This document shows, in pieces, positions 25,928-33,028 of a stretch of DNA of 49,153 nt (its first letter is position 1; every line of letters starts with the position of its first letter). This stretch comes from a virus. The DNA lies in the IMG/VR virus record IMGVR_UViG_3300050821_001314, positions 1 to 49,153 of that record; one strand, given 5' to 3'. The position numbers and the translations under genes are program-made. The notes beneath the pieces were generated by a model. That model was not told the DNA's origin. It was given only the letters and a program-made list of their open reading frames with translations, and made no database searches.

Positions 25928-26121
25928 TAGAGCACCTTGCGTCGTTCTACGCCGTTCGGCCCGACTCCTGCTACCTTTCTTCGCTCCGGGCCGCTATACA
26001 CAACCTGCGAAGCAATCCCCGCTGGAGGCTTTGCCGCAACCGCGGGCTTAGGTGGCAAACGTCGTTCCTTCCCTGAATATGCAGCCTTGCTCACTCGCCT
26101 TTCAATCTCAACGTGTGACAT
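25927..26121 (-). CDS. Small protein with three (S/N)G-x-ERR repeats
   Basis: A 64-aa protein with AGGAG 7 nt before its ATG. It contains three spaced copies of a short motif: YSGKERR, YSGPERRK and NGVERRK, separated by Pro/Ala linkers. The last copy ends the protein. The repeats and linkers suggest a disordered, arginine-rich binding peptide. No family recognised. Confidence 0.6.
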   Translation of the reverse strand: MSHVEIERRVSKAAYSGKERRLPPKPAVAAKPPAGIASQVVYSGPERRKVAGVGPNGVERRKVL

Positions 26122-26238
26122 GCGATTCTCCTTTGTGCTATATTATCCACGACATTCTTCGATGCTTTATCGCTGAGAAGAGTGGGAACTGGGGTAGCTT
26201 GGCACGCATCCAGTATAAACAACACGTGCTCCACTTCC

Positions 26239-26517
26239 TTAGCCGCCTGCTGGTACTGCTACTGCGTAGAAGCCCCAGTTTCCGCTGATGATGTTGTAGG
26301 TGAGCAATTGGCTCGTGCTGTTGCCTGCCGTCGAGTTCACGGTCGTACCATTCGGCACGTTCGTGTAAGACAGCGTGCGCGAGCCTGTGCCGTCCTGCTG
26401 GATAATCAGGTTCAGCAACTGTCCGTCATAGCCCCCGATAATCTGAAGCGAGCTATTCGAGGTCAGCACGATGCGTTCCGTGTTCACCCCTGATACGTTT
26501 GCAATTATCGCTGCCAT
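26239..26517 (-). CDS. Small beta-rich virion protein, possible decoration protein
   Basis: A 92-aa protein with AAGGAG before its ATG. It is almost entirely beta: ERIVLTSNSSLQIIGGYDGQ, LLNLIIQQDGTGSRTLSYTN, then a Thr/Asn-rich segment and WGFYAVAVPAGG. The (G)QxLxLxxxQDGTGSRT pattern is found in small head-decoration or tail-end domains of other phages. Lying between terminase and portal genes, it could be a capsid decoration protein. Inference from pattern. Confidence 0.55.
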   Translation of the reverse strand: MAAIIANVSGVNTERIVLTSNSSLQIIGGYDGQLLNLIIQQDGTGSRTLSYTNVPNGTTVNSTAGNSTSQLLTYNIISGNWGFYAVAVPAGG

Positions 26518-26519
26518 AG

Positions 26520-26813
26520 CTAGTTCTCCTTTGGTTTGGCTGCTGCTTCTTCTGACTCGGTTAACTGCCTTTGAAGCTCTGCGAGACTGAGCCTAGATGA
26601 CCTTTGTGCGTTATAAGCTGGAATGAAGTCTTTGGGAAACGGTTCAGGCACGTTCATTCGTCCCGATTGCATCAGAATAAGCTCTAGCCGCTCTGCTCGT
26701 CCCTTAAAGTAATCTCGCTGCTGCTCAAGGTCTGCAATACGCTCTTCGCGCAGCCGTGTAGCCGTCGAGCGGAATAGCGTGCGCAGGAATTCGCGGAAGC
26801 TATTTACTGTCAA
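26520..26813 (-). CDS. Short coiled-coil protein
   Basis: A 97-aa protein read from a TTG at 26813 with GAGGG four bases upstream; no in-frame ATG would keep the helix. The segment REERIADLEQQRDYFKGRAE is a heptad-patterned coiled coil, and a second helix lies near the C-terminus (LSLAELQRQLTESEEAA). It starts inside the end of the zinc-finger microprotein gene. Function unknown. Confidence 0.5.
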   Translation of the reverse strand: MTVNSFREFLRTLFRSTATRLREERIADLEQQRDYFKGRAERLELILMQSGRMNVPEPFPKDFIPAYNAQRSSRLSLAELQRQLTESEEAAAKPKEN

Positions 26814-26964
26814 TTTCCCTCGGATTCCCGAGCGCCACAGTAGAACAAGGCCTGTTTATCTCGGGGTGTTTCTCGTCAAGGTGTGCGTTCTTCATCACCT
26901 GCGATGGCTTCTCAGGGTATTCAAATCCGCACAGCGTGCACTTGTAAGTGCTCAACCAGGTCAC
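26800..26964 (-). CDS. 54-aa C2H2-type zinc-finger microprotein
   Basis: A GTG start overlaps the large-terminase TGA (GTGA), and the frame fills the 147-nt gap that follows. Residues 9-33 carry a possible zinc site: CTLCGFEYPEKP, then HLDEKH, i.e. Cys-x2-Cys and His-x4-His. The composition is that of a real small protein. Coupled to the terminase gene, it may act on DNA or on packaging; this is inference. Confidence 0.6.
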   Translation of the reverse strand: MTWLSTYKCTLCGFEYPEKPSQVMKNAHLDEKHPEINRPCSTVALGNPREIDSK

Positions 26965-28493
26965 TGATTCATCGCCCACTTAGGCTTTGACTGCATCCGC
27001 ACCGGCCCATCTGATTGCGCTTCCATCAGGTGCTTATATGCGAAGAACACCTTACTTGTCGGGTCGGCAATCGCTGCTAGTTTTTCCTGATACACAATCT
27101 CGGCAGGGATATTACGAGGCTGCAAATAGCTTTTAAGTGCGTAGCGCGTCTCGTCGCAGATGTCGTCTGCAATAGACTCAGACTTCTTTACGTCCTCAAG
27201 GTCCTCCGGGTCGCGCATCACCGCGGGAATAGCGTTAATCGTATAGGGGCAGGTATCAAACACCATGAAGTCATCCATCTCGATAAGCTGATACATCAGG
27301 TTCCAGCCGCCTACACGGTCGTTATCCGCAGCAGCACAGAATGGTAAGCCATGCTTCTGTAGGGCTTCAGACATCTGAATGGCTACGGTCCTGAAGTTAT
27401 CCTTGCGAGCGAAAGCGTCAGGGCTTAGGTAAATAGAGCTAATCGTCTCGCCTTCGGTCATTGTGGCTATCATCTCGGCAAGCTGCTCTGCTGTCTTTTC
27501 CTTGGTGACAAGCTCGCGATACTTGAGATTGACCTTGCGAGCTTCAGGGCTAACCTTCCCGCCGACCGGAACAAGCCCGGTTGTGTACCAGCCGATGGAG
27601 CTGTGGTGCGCGAAGCCCCAGTCAATTCCAATCCACTTAGGCCACCAAATAGGAATTTTGAAGGGATTGTTGCGGGTATCCCAAACATGTCTATTGGGGT
27701 CGAAGTTACTGAAGAACTGCCCTTCAAACTTATCCCAGCGGCCCTCGTAGCGTTGCGCTCGAATCGTGGGGGATAGCGTTCTGAGGTTCTTGATATACTC
27801 CGCGTCATTGGCATATATCGGGTTATCCATGACGTTCGCAGGGATGAACTCGTAATCGGCAGGGTCATACTGGTAGTCTTCCATCCCCATGAAGGTGCGT
27901 TTGCCTTTACCATCGCATCCCCACAGGGCTTTTACCCATTCGGAGTTTTCACCGCCAGGATTGGTTGCTCCTGCCATACATGGACGTGCGCCGGGGACAG
28001 GGCAGCGGTTCCTGAGGCGAAGATGTTCCCAGATGCGAAAAGGAAATTGTGTAAGCTCATCAAATCCAATGAATACGTACTCGGCTCCATCGTAATTGTA
28101 GACATGTGAAAAACGTTCACAATACCCAAAACGTAATACACTGCCATTAGGAAAGCGGTGTAATCTTGCCGTCTGATTGAACGACTTACGACCTCCAAAT
28201 GTTCCCCTCCATGCTGCGGTATCAGGTATCTTGCCCAGTACGTGCTTCTGGAAATGGTCGATAAGCGTGCTGTCGAGTTCGGGACATGTTCGCCTCAATA
28301 GCAGCGCGTTCGAGCCAGGATATTGCAAACAGTGGAGTATCGCTTCCCAGAGTAAAGCCAATGATTTCCCAGGTCCCTGCGCTCCACCAAATAACCTGAA
28401 CCTCGCAGGGCTGCTGTGGAATTGGGCTTGTTTCAACCATGGTTGATACACACTGCTGACACGTATCTCATTATCGTTTAATTCTGTGGCCAT
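26961..28493 (-). CDS. Terminase large subunit
   Basis: A 510-aa protein from the ATG at 28493 (TAGGA upstream). The ATPase domain has a Walker A GGAQGPGKS at residues 36-44 and a Walker B YVFIGFDEL near residue 140, followed by the coupling motif region GATNPGG. The nuclease domain has the expected acidic residues in WIGIDWGF, YLSPDAF and ADDICDETRYAL. It cuts and packages concatemeric DNA through the portal. Neighbours are the small terminase (beyond an inserted HNH gene) and the portal. Confidence 0.95.
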   Translation of the reverse strand: MATELNDNEIRVSSVYQPWLKQAQFHSSPARFRLFGGAQGPGKSLALLWEAILHCLQYPGSNALLLRRTCPELDSTLIDHFQKHVLGKIPDTAAWRGTFGGRKSFNQTARLHRFPNGSVLRFGYCERFSHVYNYDGAEYVFIGFDELTQFPFRIWEHLRLRNRCPVPGARPCMAGATNPGGENSEWVKALWGCDGKGKRTFMGMEDYQYDPADYEFIPANVMDNPIYANDAEYIKNLRTLSPTIRAQRYEGRWDKFEGQFFSNFDPNRHVWDTRNNPFKIPIWWPKWIGIDWGFAHHSSIGWYTTGLVPVGGKVSPEARKVNLKYRELVTKEKTAEQLAEMIATMTEGETISSIYLSPDAFARKDNFRTVAIQMSEALQKHGLPFCAAADNDRVGGWNLMYQLIEMDDFMVFDTCPYTINAIPAVMRDPEDLEDVKKSESIADDICDETRYALKSYLQPRNIPAEIVYQEKLAAIADPTSKVFFAYKHLMEAQSDGPVRMQSKPKWAMNQ

Positions 28494-29028
28494 GAATCCT
28501 AGCAACCAAGTCCAGAAAGTCACTTTCACTTAGGTCGCGCTTTGCCCAGTTGCATCGCTTGCAGCACGGAAGAACATTGTCGATAACATAGCCGCGTGAG
28601 TTATCTCTGCGGTCGATTCCGTTGTAAGCCAGAGTATCGCGGGGATGAGAGAGCGTAGGATGTCCTAGCTCTATTTGCGACGGTAGAGAGCCGCAGTAAT
28701 AGCAAGCCTGCGAACATACGTGCGCTAGCTCTTGCTTCGTCAGACTAAACTCTAATGCATCGAATTTAGCTCGGCCCTTGTATCTTCCATAAAGCCTATT
28801 AAAGGCCACGGAGCCAAGCGGACTACGTAACTTGCGCAGCTTATCTCTCTTGTAGCATCCGCAACTGTTCGTGTGGCCTTGGACTAATGCAGTGCTCTGC
28901 ACGACTCTCTCAGTTCCACATTCGCAGCGACAATGCCAAATAGCTTGGCCCCACTTATTGCGGCCTGCTTCCTTCAGCACTGTCCAGCGATTTATTCGGC
29001 GGTTGCTTAAGTCTAGAAAGTTCGGCAT
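28471..29028 (-). CDS. HNH endonuclease inserted between the terminase genes
   Basis: A 185-aa protein. The N-terminal domain (INRWTVLKEAGRNKWGQ, CRCECGTERVV, HTNSCGC) is the zinc-binding DNA-recognition module common in phage homing endonucleases. The C-terminal domain has an HNH signature: ACYYCG, then GIDRRDNSRGYVIDNVLPCC and CKRCN. Its start lies 74 nt inside the coiled-coil gene upstream and its end overlaps the large terminase by 23 nt, which fits an insertion. HNH proteins beside terminases assist packaging in some cos phages (HK97 gp74), so a packaging role is an alternative. Confidence 0.85.
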   Translation of the reverse strand: MPNFLDLSNRRINRWTVLKEAGRNKWGQAIWHCRCECGTERVVQSTALVQGHTNSCGCYKRDKLRKLRSPLGSVAFNRLYGRYKGRAKFDALEFSLTKQELAHVCSQACYYCGSLPSQIELGHPTLSHPRDTLAYNGIDRRDNSRGYVIDNVLPCCKRCNWAKRDLSESDFLDLVARIHGHRIKR

Positions 29029-29140
29029 CTCTTGATTTTAACTCACCTTGCAATGAAATGTTCTGCGACTCAAGATTCTTATTGCGCAGATACAGCAGCC
29101 CAATCTCCGCGAGGATCGCTGCATCAACCGGCGTTGTCAT
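28955..29140 (-). CDS. Short coiled-coil protein after the small terminase
   Basis: A 61-aa protein from the ATG at 29140, which overlaps the small-terminase end by 17 nt. It has an N-terminal helix (DAAILAEIGLLYLRNKNLES) that continues as a coiled coil (SLQGELKSRDAELSRLKQ). The last 24 codons overlap the start of the HNH gene in another frame, so its C-terminus may have changed when that gene arrived. Function unknown. Confidence 0.5.
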   Translation of the reverse strand: MTTPVDAAILAEIGLLYLRNKNLESQNISLQGELKSRDAELSRLKQPPNKSLDSAEGSRPQ

Positions 29141-29489
29141 CTTGCGCTTTGAGAGATAGCGTCTGCCCCAGTACTGTTGGGCGCGGTACGTCGAGTCGGA
29201 TGGTAATAGAGACATTGCCTGACCCTTCACCGTCTCCTGAGTCTGCTTTACCTTCTACGCGATTGATTACCTGCTCGAAGTGAGGAACACTACCTATCTC
29301 GGCAGCCAATACGAACTTCTGAGCTATGCGCTTACAAACCTCAGGAGTTAACTCAGCTTCCAGTGCTTCAGTGAGAGGCTTCTTCTTGGGGCGTCCTGAA
29401 GGATTGCCAGATTGTCCGGGCTTATAGGGAATGAGGTTGCGTAGGCTATTTTCATTGATACCAGAGAGATTTGTCTGTGTTTCACTCAT
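29124..29489 (-). CDS. Terminase small subunit-like protein (DUF5681 type)
   Basis: A 121-aa protein whose ATG overlaps the upstream TGA. Residues about 21-37 carry the YKPGQSGNPSGRPKKKP signature of the DUF5681 family, frequent in small-terminase-type phage proteins. A helical region (LTEALEAELTPEVCKRIAQK) and an acidic Gly-rich linker follow. Position before the large terminase supports recognition of the packaging start. DUF5681 proteins are not all proven terminases. Confidence 0.75.
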   Translation of the reverse strand: MSETQTNLSGINENSLRNLIPYKPGQSGNPSGRPKKKPLTEALEAELTPEVCKRIAQKFVLAAEIGSVPHFEQVINRVEGKADSGDGEGSGNVSITIRLDVPRPTVLGQTLSLKAQDDNAG

Positions 29490-29821
29490 ACGCTCTGCAT
29501 CACCTGGCCCTTCCTAGCGGCCTCAATCTCTTCGGATGTTACGCCGTATGACCTGCGAGTGCATTCATCTGCGATGTGGCGCTGTAAACTCTTCGGGATA
29601 GCAAGAGATACTTCCGTTGTGCGAGCGCGAAAGCAAGCTGAGGAGCGCCATCTCTGCGTCATGCGATAGATGCGCTGCGAGAGGTCTAAAGGCTCGACTT
29701 CGTTGTTCTTAATCATGTTTTGGAGTTCTCTGCGGTTTACGTGGCGGTGTTCTTTGCGAATGAAGGAAGGTTTGCCTAGCTCACTCTTATCGAAGTGCGC
29801 TGGGACAATGGCGAATCGCAA
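29486..29821 (-). CDS. Unrecognised basic protein upstream of terminase
   Basis: Up to 111 aa. The start is uncertain: TTG at 29821 keeps a coding-looking N-terminus (FAIVPAHFDKSELGKPSFIR) but has no ribosome binding site; the ATG at 29716 would give 76 aa. It contains a helical basic region (SLQRHIADECTRRSYGVTSEEI). It opens the packaging cluster and could be a regulator or a DNA-binding partner of the terminase. Confidence 0.5.
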   Translation of the reverse strand: MRFAIVPAHFDKSELGKPSFIRKEHRHVNRRELQNMIKNNEVEPLDLSQRIYRMTQRWRSSACFRARTTEVSLAIPKSLQRHIADECTRRSYGVTSEEIEAARKGQVMQSV

Positions 29822-29902
29822 ATGGAATAGGCTGTTTACTGCACCCGCCTCGGGTAGATGCTTTAGTGTTCGCGGGTAGTGTTTACCAGTTCCGACGCTT
29901 TG

Positions 29903-30286
29903 TCAAGAAAATACGCGAGCGAGTCGGATTCTTGTGCAATTCTCGTGGCTCTTTTCCTGCATTACGCTTAATTCAATGTGCTCAGTAGAGTCACTGCGGA
30001 TAAGTTTAAGGTTGCTGATGCAGTCGATTACCGGCTTGCAAGCGCCGTAGAGATTGTCTTTGTCGTAGAGACGCATGTGCTCGACGTTCACATCAAGATA
30101 CATCTTAATTCCTTGTAATGCAAGAGCTTCTAACCATCTGCGGTCGTCGTACTGAATCAGCGCATAGATGGTTCTCTGCCAGGAGTTGCGCAGGTCGCGG
30201 TACACGAATCTGCTCATGCGCTTTTGCACGTTCAGCGAAGGAGGCACCATCGGTACGCAGATGCTCACTGATGTGGTGCTGTTCAC
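29903..30286 (-). CDS. RusA-like Holliday junction resolvase
   Basis: A 127-aa protein of RusA length. The N-terminus VPMVPPSLNVQKRM is the typical opening strand and loop. The catalytic region has LYDKDNLYGACKPVIDCI followed by IRSDSTEHIEL, with D75, D77 and D99 aligning to the RusA acidic triad; the usual nearby lysine is glycine here and K84 may replace it. A GTG start overlaps the preceding TGA. It would resolve branched replication and recombination intermediates before packaging. Confidence 0.75.
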   Translation of the reverse strand: MNSTTSVSICVPMVPPSLNVQKRMSRFVYRDLRNSWQRTIYALIQYDDRRWLEALALQGIKMYLDVNVEHMRLYDKDNLYGACKPVIDCISNLKLIRSDSTEHIELSVMQEKSHENCTRIRLARVFS

Positions 30287-30441
30287 TTTGGCTCACCCGC
30301 CTGCTGTGTCCCGGTGCGCCGCGCCCGCAACTTACCTCGTACCCATTCAACGCAAGCATAGATAATTAAGCCAAGTAAGGCGATGAACGCAACGAATGCA
30401 ATTCCCACAAACATTCCAAGCATCCTATCTTGGTCGCTCAC
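30283..30441 (-). CDS. 52-aa single-TM protein
   Basis: A GTG start with a strong GGAGG site 6 nt upstream; the TGA overlaps the RusA-type start. After MSDQDRM a hydrophobic helix (LGMFVGIAFVAFIALLGLII) is followed by a basic tail (KLRARRTG), so the C-terminus should be cytoplasmic. Function unknown. The last 40 bases resemble other gene ends in this region. Confidence 0.65.
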   Translation of the reverse strand: MSDQDRMLGMFVGIAFVAFIALLGLIIYACVEWVRGKLRARRTGTQQAGEPK

Positions 30442-30486
30442 TTCTGCCCTCCCTGCTGTGTCCCCGCGCCGGCGCCAGATAAATAA
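30442..30486 (-). pseudogene. Remnant 3' end of a lost gene
   Basis: This short open stretch reads LSGAGAGTQQGGQK then TGA and has no start. It resembles the end of the gene at 30800 (LSGAGSEK) at both DNA and protein level (shared GCGCCAGATAA). It looks like the tail of a deleted gene left at a junction, now serving as a leader with a ribosome binding site. Confidence 0.4.
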
Positions 30487-30771
30487 CTAACCATTGTTTA
30501 TGGATGCTTCGCCATTGAAAACTTTACGAGCGTCTCGCGCCCGGTCTAATACATTTGCAACGCTACATGAACCACCGTGAACAGATTCAAACAAAGAACG
30601 CAAGCCAGCCTCGTATGGTTTCAGATATGCGCTGCCCATCTTTTCGTAAAAGGTTTCCAAGAACGCATCAACTCCGTAGCCCGCTAAAGCATCCAGAGCG
30701 CCCGCTTCCTGTTCACTCAGGACGATTACTACCTGCGCGGAAATGACTGGCCTTCCTTCAATTCTTGCCAT
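30487..30771 (-). CDS. Unrecognised small early protein
   Basis: A 94-aa protein starting at MARIEGRPV, with AAGGAG 6 nt upstream. A short beta strand (RPVISAQVVIVLS) precedes helices (EQEAGALDALAGYG, DAFLETFYEKMG) and a helical C-terminus. No motif recognised. It lies in the block of small early genes. Confidence 0.6.
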   Translation of the reverse strand: MARIEGRPVISAQVVIVLSEQEAGALDALAGYGVDAFLETFYEKMGSAYLKPYEAGLRSLFESVHGGSCSVANVLDRARDARKVFNGEASINNG

Positions 30772-30799
30772 GCTGTCTCCTTTGATAATCAATAGTCAC

Positions 30800-31168
30800 T
30801 TACTTCTCGCTCCCCGCGCCAGATAAGGCAGCCTCCAGCGCAGCGCGTAACATAAAAGCGCATTGGTTGTACGTGACCGCAGAGTGAGGCGACCTTTCTA
30901 GCAAATCGCCTCCGGTCACTTTCCAAGTCTCGGCTAATTTCTCTAGTGCCGCCCGTAGCTCTGTATGGGAGGACGCTGCCTGACGCACGCAATCAGAACA
31001 TTCGTAGAATCCGCTGGAGATGATTAACTTCATCGCACGCTTGTGAAGGTTGCAGTAGATACCGCTCGGCGGCTCGCTGGCTGGAGGCTCTGTGGGCGCA
31101 TCGGCCAGTACCGTATTCTTCCATCGCACGCACTCTGCACAGCTACAGTAAATTTCGTGCTCGCTCAT
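30800..31168 (-). CDS. Cys-rich early protein
   Basis: A 122-aa protein overlapping the upstream gene by ATGA. Cysteines come in pairs (YCSCAECVRW near residue 10 and YECSDCVRQ near residue 57, with CNLH between), suggesting zinc binding. The C-terminal half is helical (ELRAALEKLAETWK, AFMLRAALEAAL), a pattern common in accessory phage proteins. Function unknown. Confidence 0.6.
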   Translation of the reverse strand: MSEHEIYCSCAECVRWKNTVLADAPTEPPASEPPSGIYCNLHKRAMKLIISSGFYECSDCVRQAASSHTELRAALEKLAETWKVTGGDLLERSPHSAVTYNQCAFMLRAALEAALSGAGSEK

Positions 31169-31347
31169 TTTCCCTTTTCCCCTTTCTGCCCCGCCGCGTC
31201 AGCTTCGATTTCTAGCGCCTCGCACAGCCCAATAATCTCGTGGTCTATTTCCCTGATGCGATTCGATGCACACATGATTTCAGCTTTCTTCGAGAGAATC
31301 TTCCCTTCAATCCATCGGCGCAAATGTCTCGAATCCCAGTCGCTCAT
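31165..31347 (-). CDS. Small helical early protein
   Basis: A 60-aa protein with a TAATG overlap upstream and ATGA downstream. It is mostly one long amphipathic helix (RRWIEGKILSKKAEIMCASN, IREIDHEIIGLCEALEIE) with a C-terminal tail GQKGEKGK. This tail nearly repeats that of the gene at 31526 (GQKGERK). Function unknown. Confidence 0.6.
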   Translation of the reverse strand: MSDWDSRHLRRWIEGKILSKKAEIMCASNRIREIDHEIIGLCEALEIEADAAGQKGEKGK

Positions 31348-31529
31348 TAGCGTGTCAACATTGCCAGCATTACTCTATTCCTGACCGAGAACTTACGAAA
31401 GAGTCTGTGGCTGTGCTGCTTAACTGCGGTTACACTAATGCCCATTTCTTCGGCAATAACCTTGTTGGGCTTACCGTCACGAATCGCAGCGAAAACTTCG
31501 GACTGCATCTTGGTAAGTCTAGGTGTCAC
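31347..31529 (-). CDS. Solo LuxR/GerE-type helix-turn-helix protein
   Basis: A 60-aa protein consisting of one LuxR-type DNA-binding domain: LTKMQSEVFAAIRDGKPNKV, then the HTH IAEEMGISVTAVKQHSHRLF and RKFSVRNRV. The residue pattern (Lys-Ile-Ala-Glu, Val-Lys-x-His, Asn-Arg) is the family hallmark. A GTG start with GGGGAG upstream overlaps the preceding TGA. There is no receiver or ligand domain. It is probably a small transcription regulator of phage or host genes. Confidence 0.85.
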   Translation of the reverse strand: MTPRLTKMQSEVFAAIRDGKPNKVIAEEMGISVTAVKQHSHRLFRKFSVRNRVMLAMLTR

Positions 31530-31921
31530 TTGCGCTCCCCTTTCTGCCCCGGCTGTGCGGCCAGCGCATAGGACTGCATAAACTCAACCACTTTCCCTAG
31601 TGGTATTCTGTCCAAGTCTCCCTTCCACCTGTCGCGCAACATTATTTCTGCATCGCTTAGGGGTGTTCGTTTCGGAAACTTAGCCAGAATACTAGGGTCT
31701 CCGTGCACCTTGCCATTCTCGTCTATTTCGATTATTTCATCCGCTCCCGTTGGCTCCGGCATGGGCGCTGCACTGGCCAAAAGTTCTCGTTCAACAATAT
31801 TTGCGCATTCCATTATCGCGGCCTTGGCTTGCTCGGTTGCAAAGCTAATCTTTGCCCACTGTCTCAAATCCTCCACTACTTTCCGCACGTCACCTGTCTG
31901 CGTGTGCGTCGGTTCACTCAT
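31526..31921 (-). CDS. Unrecognised early protein
   Basis: A 131-aa protein with GGAG before the ATG. The N-terminal half is helical (VRKVVEDLRQWAKISFATEQ, AKAAIMECANIVERELLASA), followed by an acidic linker and a second helical region (LSDAEIMLRDRWKGDLDRI). The tail is GQKGERK. No enzyme motif; function unknown. Confidence 0.6.
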   Translation of the reverse strand: MSEPTHTQTGDVRKVVEDLRQWAKISFATEQAKAAIMECANIVERELLASAAPMPEPTGADEIIEIDENGKVHGDPSILAKFPKRTPLSDAEIMLRDRWKGDLDRIPLGKVVEFMQSYALAAQPGQKGERK

Positions 31922-31936
31922 TTCGGTCTCCTCACG

Positions 31937-32329
31937 TCACTTGGTTGGGTCATGGGCTTCCGGTGCAAAATCTGGCTTGGCTTCCACTGAAAACTTGGCT
32001 CTGCTTTTGCGTGCGCGAAACTCGCTGATGATTGCTGATTTCAGTTTCGTTAGTTTTTCTTCTAGGACTCTGATTTTCTCGGCCTGCGTCTCGTTATAAT
32101 GCTCCAATTGGAAATCGGCATCGCGGATTATTTCCTGCAAATCTATTAACATCAGGTCCGCGAATGAAAGTTCCTTCCACTCTTTTTCTTCTATCGGCTT
32201 GATCGAAATGCCTTGTTCGTGCACACGCACGTCGAACACTCCCATCCCGAAATGGTCCCAACACTCCGAGACAATCCTGGTCTGAATTGGCCCCTCGTGC
32301 TTAGATTGCGGAACAGGTTCCGGCTTCAC
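31937..32329 (-). CDS. Unrecognised early protein with coiled coil
   Basis: A 130-aa protein read from a GTG with GGAGG upstream. A mixed N-terminal domain (IVSECWDHFGMGVFDVRVHE) is followed by a coiled coil (NETQAEKIRVLEEKLTKLKS) and a basic, then acidic, tail. Between it and the upstream gene is a nine-codon frame that may couple translation. Function unknown. Confidence 0.55.
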   Translation of the reverse strand: MKPEPVPQSKHEGPIQTRIVSECWDHFGMGVFDVRVHEQGISIKPIEEKEWKELSFADLMLIDLQEIIRDADFQLEHYNETQAEKIRVLEEKLTKLKSAIISEFRARKSRAKFSVEAKPDFAPEAHDPTK

Positions 32330-32354
32330 TCGCCCTCCCCTTGAATCGGCGGCA

Positions 32355-32921
32355 TCAGCGCGGGCCGCTCGTCAACTTAACCGCTATCCTGCAAAACGTG
32401 CATCCCTTATAGTGCCTCGACTCCTCCGCACAATGGCCCTGTTGCTCCAAGAATTGTATAAGCACATCCTTCTCAGTCTCAGTCAGAAATATCCCCTTCG
32501 GCTTGCGCTTCGGCTTCCTGTTAGCCACGGTTTTTCTCCTCTGGCGGCGGATACTGTACGGCTCCGCAATAGCATCTTCCTTCTCCCGGTGCATATTCTG
32601 GATGTCCATATCCCGCGCATTCTTCCTCGGCTGTCGGCGGGGGTTGCTGTCGGTCAAGATTTCGTGCTCGCAGAGAATAGAAACACCGCCTCTTCTCCAG
32701 GGAAATAGACGCTCGGCATCGTCTTGCCTAATCTCGTAGAACTCCGTGGCATCGCATCCCACCTCACGCCAATAATGAGTCCTAACCGGAACCGTCGTTG
32801 GTCTGACGTGTAGCAGCACGGGCTTGAAATCAAATTCCAGGGCTTCGGGCGCTGTATCCGTAGCCTTCGGCCCCTTCCAATCATGAACTAACCTCAATCG
32901 CACTGGCTGCCACTCGCTCAT
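32355..32921 (-). CDS. Unrecognised early protein with basic linker
   Basis: A 188-aa protein from the ATG at 32921 (GGGGG upstream). The N-terminal domain (WQPVRLRLVHDWKG, LHVRPTTVPVRTHYWREVGC) is beta-rich. A very basic middle (RRQRRKTVANRKPKRKPKG) leads to a helical end with CTFC. The basic stretch suggests nucleic-acid binding. Family not recognised. Confidence 0.6.
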   Translation of the reverse strand: MSEWQPVRLRLVHDWKGPKATDTAPEALEFDFKPVLLHVRPTTVPVRTHYWREVGCDATEFYEIRQDDAERLFPWRRGGVSILCEHEILTDSNPRRQPRKNARDMDIQNMHREKEDAIAEPYSIRRQRRKTVANRKPKRKPKGIFLTETEKDVLIQFLEQQGHCAEESRHYKGCTFCRIAVKLTSGPR

Positions 32922-32935
32922 GCCCCCATCCCCCT

Positions 32936-33028
32936 TTATTGGTTCAGCCACGGAACTACAAAGTCAACTGCTTGGCGAGCGTAAGAGCAGAGTCCAAATC
33001 GCTCGCAAGTCAAAAGCCTCACCTGCAT
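32936..33028 (-). CDS. Possible 30-aa microprotein
   Basis: A short frame (MQVRLLTCERFGLCSYARQA...) that fits the gap before the next gene and overlaps the end of the TM microprotein. There is no ribosome binding site; a GTG two codons in would overlap the upstream TGA. It may be real through coupling, or chance. Confidence 0.3.
   Translation of the reverse strand: MQVRLLTCERFGLCSYARQAVDFVVPWLNQ

Noticed and set aside
26122-26238. A 23-codon frame (MRAKLPQFPLFSAIKHRRMS...) and a promoter-like GATAATATAG in the gap before the 64-aa gene
   Set aside because: No ribosome site for the frame and no matching -35 box; I treat the gap as non-coding leader.
29822-29902. A small stem (ACCCG/CGGGT) in the gap between the RusA-type gene and the packaging genes
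   Set aside because: Five-bp stem with no T-run; not a supportable terminator, and no promoter could be seen.
32326-32355. A nine-codon frame (MPPIQGEGE) linking two early genes
   Set aside because: Too short to support as a gene; noted only as a possible coupling device.
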